DNA from: Planctomycetia bacterium
GTDB taxonomy: Bacteria > Planctomycetota > Phycisphaerae > UBA1845 > Fen-1342
Direction: 5' to 3'
Length of the DNA stretch: 64,000 bases
Assembly (NCBI GenBank): GCA_015709575.1
Contig: CP054190.1
Location: 3,222,616 to 3,286,615 of the forward strand
This document shows, one piece after another, positions 62,053 through 64,000 of the stretch. Position 1 is the stretch's first letter; every line of letters begins with the position of its first letter. The notes beneath the pieces were generated by a model. That model worked only from the letters and a program-made list of their open reading frames with translations, did not search any database and was not told the origin of the DNA. A program made the position numbers and the translations under genes.

Positions 62053-63888
62053 ATGCGTCATCGAGGATTTCACGGCGTCGGGCTGTTTGCAGCGGTGCTG
62101 TCCGGCGGGATTATCGCCGGGTGTCCCGCACCGCAGGACGCCGGGTTGAACCCCGACGGGAGCGGCACGGACGTCGCGGGCGACCAGGCCGGCAATTCCG
62201 CGCCGACGGCGGTGCTGGCCGTGACGCCGGTCGGCGGCATCGGGCCGGGGACGGTGGTCGTGCTGGACGGCTCGGCATCGAGCGATCCCGACGGCGACCA
62301 GCTGCAATTTGAATGGAAGCAGACCGCCGGCGACGCGGTGTCACTGGCGGCCAGCGGCGCATCGGCCAGCTTTGCCGCGCCGCTGGTCGTGCAGAACGTG
62401 CAGCTGGGATTCGCGCTGACGGTGCGCGACGGCAAGGGCGGCGAGTCAACCGCCGAGGTCTTTCCGGTCGTGGAGGTCGGCACGGAGTTCGCCGGTCACC
62501 CGCAATCCGTGCTGCCGTATCGTGACTCGCTGACCAGCGACGAAGCGTATCACCTGATACGACGGGCCGCGTTCGGGGCGACGCCGGCGCAGGTGCAGAA
62601 CGCCGTTGCGGGCGGGCTGCGCGCGGCGGTCGAAGACCTGCTGGCAGCCAAGCCGGTTCCCGACACGCTGGTCGTGCTGGCGGATCAATATCGCGACGAC
62701 ATGCCGCGCCGCTGGCTGACGTACATGATCGAATCGCCCAACCCGCTGCAGGAACGGATGGCGCTGTTCTGGCACGATCGCTTCGCGACCAGTCGACGGG
62801 TGCTGCCGGGCGGCGAGGGCAACCTGGCGATTCACCACTGGCAGATGCTGCGGGCCTACGCGCTCACCAACTACCGCGACTTCCTCGGCTCGCTGACGCT
62901 GGATCCGCTGATGCTGATCTGGCTGGACGGCGCGAACAGCCCGAAGGCGTCGCCGAATGAGAACTACGCCCGCGAATTCTGGGAACTGTTCACGCTCGGG
63001 CGCGACGTGCTCTACACCGAGACCGACATCCGCGAGGCGTCGCGGGCCTTCACCGGCATCACGCTGCTGCGCCGCTGGCCGGAGGATCCGCGGCCGATCT
63101 TCGATCTGCGCCATCACGACGAGACTCCGAAGCTGATCTTCCCCGGCCGCACCACCGGGCCGTTCAACTATGACTACAAGGCGGTGATTGACGTCACGCT
63201 GGCGCAGCCGGAAGCGGCCCGCTACGTGGCGCGCAACGTCTTCGTCGCGTTCGTTCACGCCAACCCGTCGGACGCGGTGGTGGAGGAACTGGCCGAGGAA
63301 TTCCGGCGCAACCACTACAACATCGCTCCGCTGGTGCGAAAGGTGCTGCTCTCGCAGGCGATGTTCTCGCGCGAGGCGCGCTTCAACCAGATCGCCTCGC
63401 CGGTCGAGCACGCCATCGGCGTCGCCCGCACCTTTGACATGCACCTGCACAGCGAGGAGTCGCAGGGCTGGCGGTTCAACCAGTATGCCGACGACCTGGC
63501 CAACGCCGGTCAGCAACTGATGAACCCGCCCGGCGTCGAGGGCTGGACCGAGGACCGCGGCTGGCTCCAGGACCAGTGGCTCATCAGCCGGGCCCGCGCG
63601 CTGGGTCGCACGATGGACTACGGTCCCGATCGCACGGCCGAGCTGCCCTATCACCTGCTGCCGCCGCGCAGCACGTGGACTGACCGCAACACCCGCGGGC
63701 AGATCGTCGATGCGGTGGCCACGGTGCTGCATCTCGACCTGACCGCCGTGGAACGCGAGGCATACGTGGAGGTGCTGGACCAGGGCGGATGGCGCTCGCT
63801 GCACCTGGAGGATCCGCGCTATCAGCCGCAGCACGTGTTCGAGATGATCCGGCTGATGACGATGCACCCGCGGGTGGTGACGCGCTGA
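62053..63888 (+). CDS. DUF1800 lipoprotein with PKD-like domain
   Basis: This is 611 residues from ATG 62053 (GGGAGG upstream). The lipobox is VLSGGIIAGCPAPQ. Residues about 45-150 are a PKD-like domain (PTAVLAVTPVGGIGPGTVVV, LDGSASSDPDGDQLQFEWKQ). DUF1800 follows: YHLIRRAAFGATPAQVQNAV, ERMALFWHDRFATSRRV, ENYAREFWELFTLGRDVLYT and REASRAFTGITLLRRW. Unlike the copy at 36497 it has a lipid anchor in place of a Tat signal. A purine-rich AGAGGGGAA at the very end of the window may be the ribosome binding site of a following DUF1501 gene. Confidence 0.88.
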   Translation: MRHRGFHGVGLFAAVLSGGIIAGCPAPQDAGLNPDGSGTDVAGDQAGNSAPTAVLAVTPVGGIGPGTVVVLDGSASSDPDGDQLQFEWKQTAGDAVSLAASGASASFAAPLVVQNVQLGFALTVRDGKGGESTAEVFPVVEVGTEFAGHPQSVLPYRDSLTSDEAYHLIRRAAFGATPAQVQNAVAGGLRAAVEDLLAAKPVPDTLVVLADQYRDDMPRRWLTYMIESPNPLQERMALFWHDRFATSRRVLPGGEGNLAIHHWQMLRAYALTNYRDFLGSLTLDPLMLIWLDGANSPKASPNENYAREFWELFTLGRDVLYTETDIREASRAFTGITLLRRWPEDPRPIFDLRHHDETPKLIFPGRTTGPFNYDYKAVIDVTLAQPEAARYVARNVFVAFVHANPSDAVVEELAEEFRRNHYNIAPLVRKVLLSQAMFSREARFNQIASPVEHAIGVARTFDMHLHSEESQGWRFNQYADDLANAGQQLMNPPGVEGWTEDRGWLQDQWLISRARALGRTMDYGPDRTAELPYHLLPPRSTWTDRNTRGQIVDAVATVLHLDLTAVEREAYVEVLDQGGWRSLHLEDPRYQPQHVFEMIRLMTMHPRVVTR

Positions 63889-64000
63889 GGCGAACACAGC
63901 CATACAACCGGGTGACGCTGCTCCTGGAGCAGTGCATCGGTTGCTGAAATGCGATGAAGCGTCGGCGCGCCGTGACGCGCGCGAGTGAAACAGAGGGGAA
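63889..64000. other. Window end, probable upstream of the next gene
   Basis: No start codon with context is visible. CTGCTCCTGGAGCAG is a small palindrome without a loop. The last bases, ACAGAGGGGAA, look like the beginning of a translation start site cut by the window edge. Confidence 0.4.

Overview
The window is very GC-rich bacterial DNA, most likely from a Planctomycetota chromosome of the Phycisphaerae type. I infer this from the mix of PEP-CTERM proteins, DUF1501/DUF1800 pairs with Tat-like leaders, many secreted proteins ending in a dockerin-like NNFDID tail, a separate Clp_N protein, and ordinary housekeeping genes scattered singly rather than in classical operons. No plasmid, phage or CRISPR signature is visible.

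Layout. 1-5264: the 3' end of an isopropylmalate/homocitrate-synthase-family gene, a large membrane protein, a dockerin-tailed secreted protein and an MFS transporter. 5412-8212: a repeat island made of REP-like hairpin pairs and 21-bp tandem repeats, interrupted by a decayed IS4-type element with an 11-bp target duplication. 8268-11617: a FIST-domain protein, rnpA with an unusual repetitive insertion, and pepA. 11915-14734: a cysteine-repeat surface protein and a small basic DNA-binding-like protein. 15219-22084: housekeeping genes (parvulin-type PPIase, phosphodiesterase, FlK-like thioesterase, rho, coaE, gpmI). 22268-32112: secreted dockerin-tailed genes, two of them apparently broken, plus gdhA, a repeat-flanked 689-residue secreted protein and a beta-lactamase-like hydrolase with tryptophan-rich repeats. 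32146-34770: a two-component system. 34956-38911: DUF1501, DUF1800 and a DNRLRE/PEP-CTERM-like protein. 39073-46621: DedA, a PilZ-like protein, a TPR protein, a giant AsmA-like protein and a stand-alone Clp_N protein. 46809-47271: another REP cluster and tRNA-Thr(CGT). 47548-63888: a HEAT-like protein with a metallophosphatase, a PEP-CTERM gene with promoter, structured leader and terminator, a Kelch protein, a spermidine-synthase-like membrane fusion, an IMPase, two Hsp20 proteins, MoaB/Mog, VIT-vWA, a BFD-like ferredoxin, a lipoprotein hydrolase and a DUF1800 lipoprotein.

The most interesting non-coding signal is a dispersed family of paired imperfect hairpins. They share the flank GGGTGGCATGC, and their stems differ by compensatory base changes while keeping a T-T mismatch and a 4-base loop. 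This looks like a REP/BIME family moved or processed by an unseen trans-acting factor. Their truncated halves are exactly 21 bp, the same period as the adjoining minisatellite and as two repeat blocks inside rnpA. The most interesting protein-level signals are the repeat-expanded RnpA, eight genes with a common dockerin-like tail but no visible cohesin, and the ten-repeat cysteine protein. All names are from reading the sequence; no database search was run.
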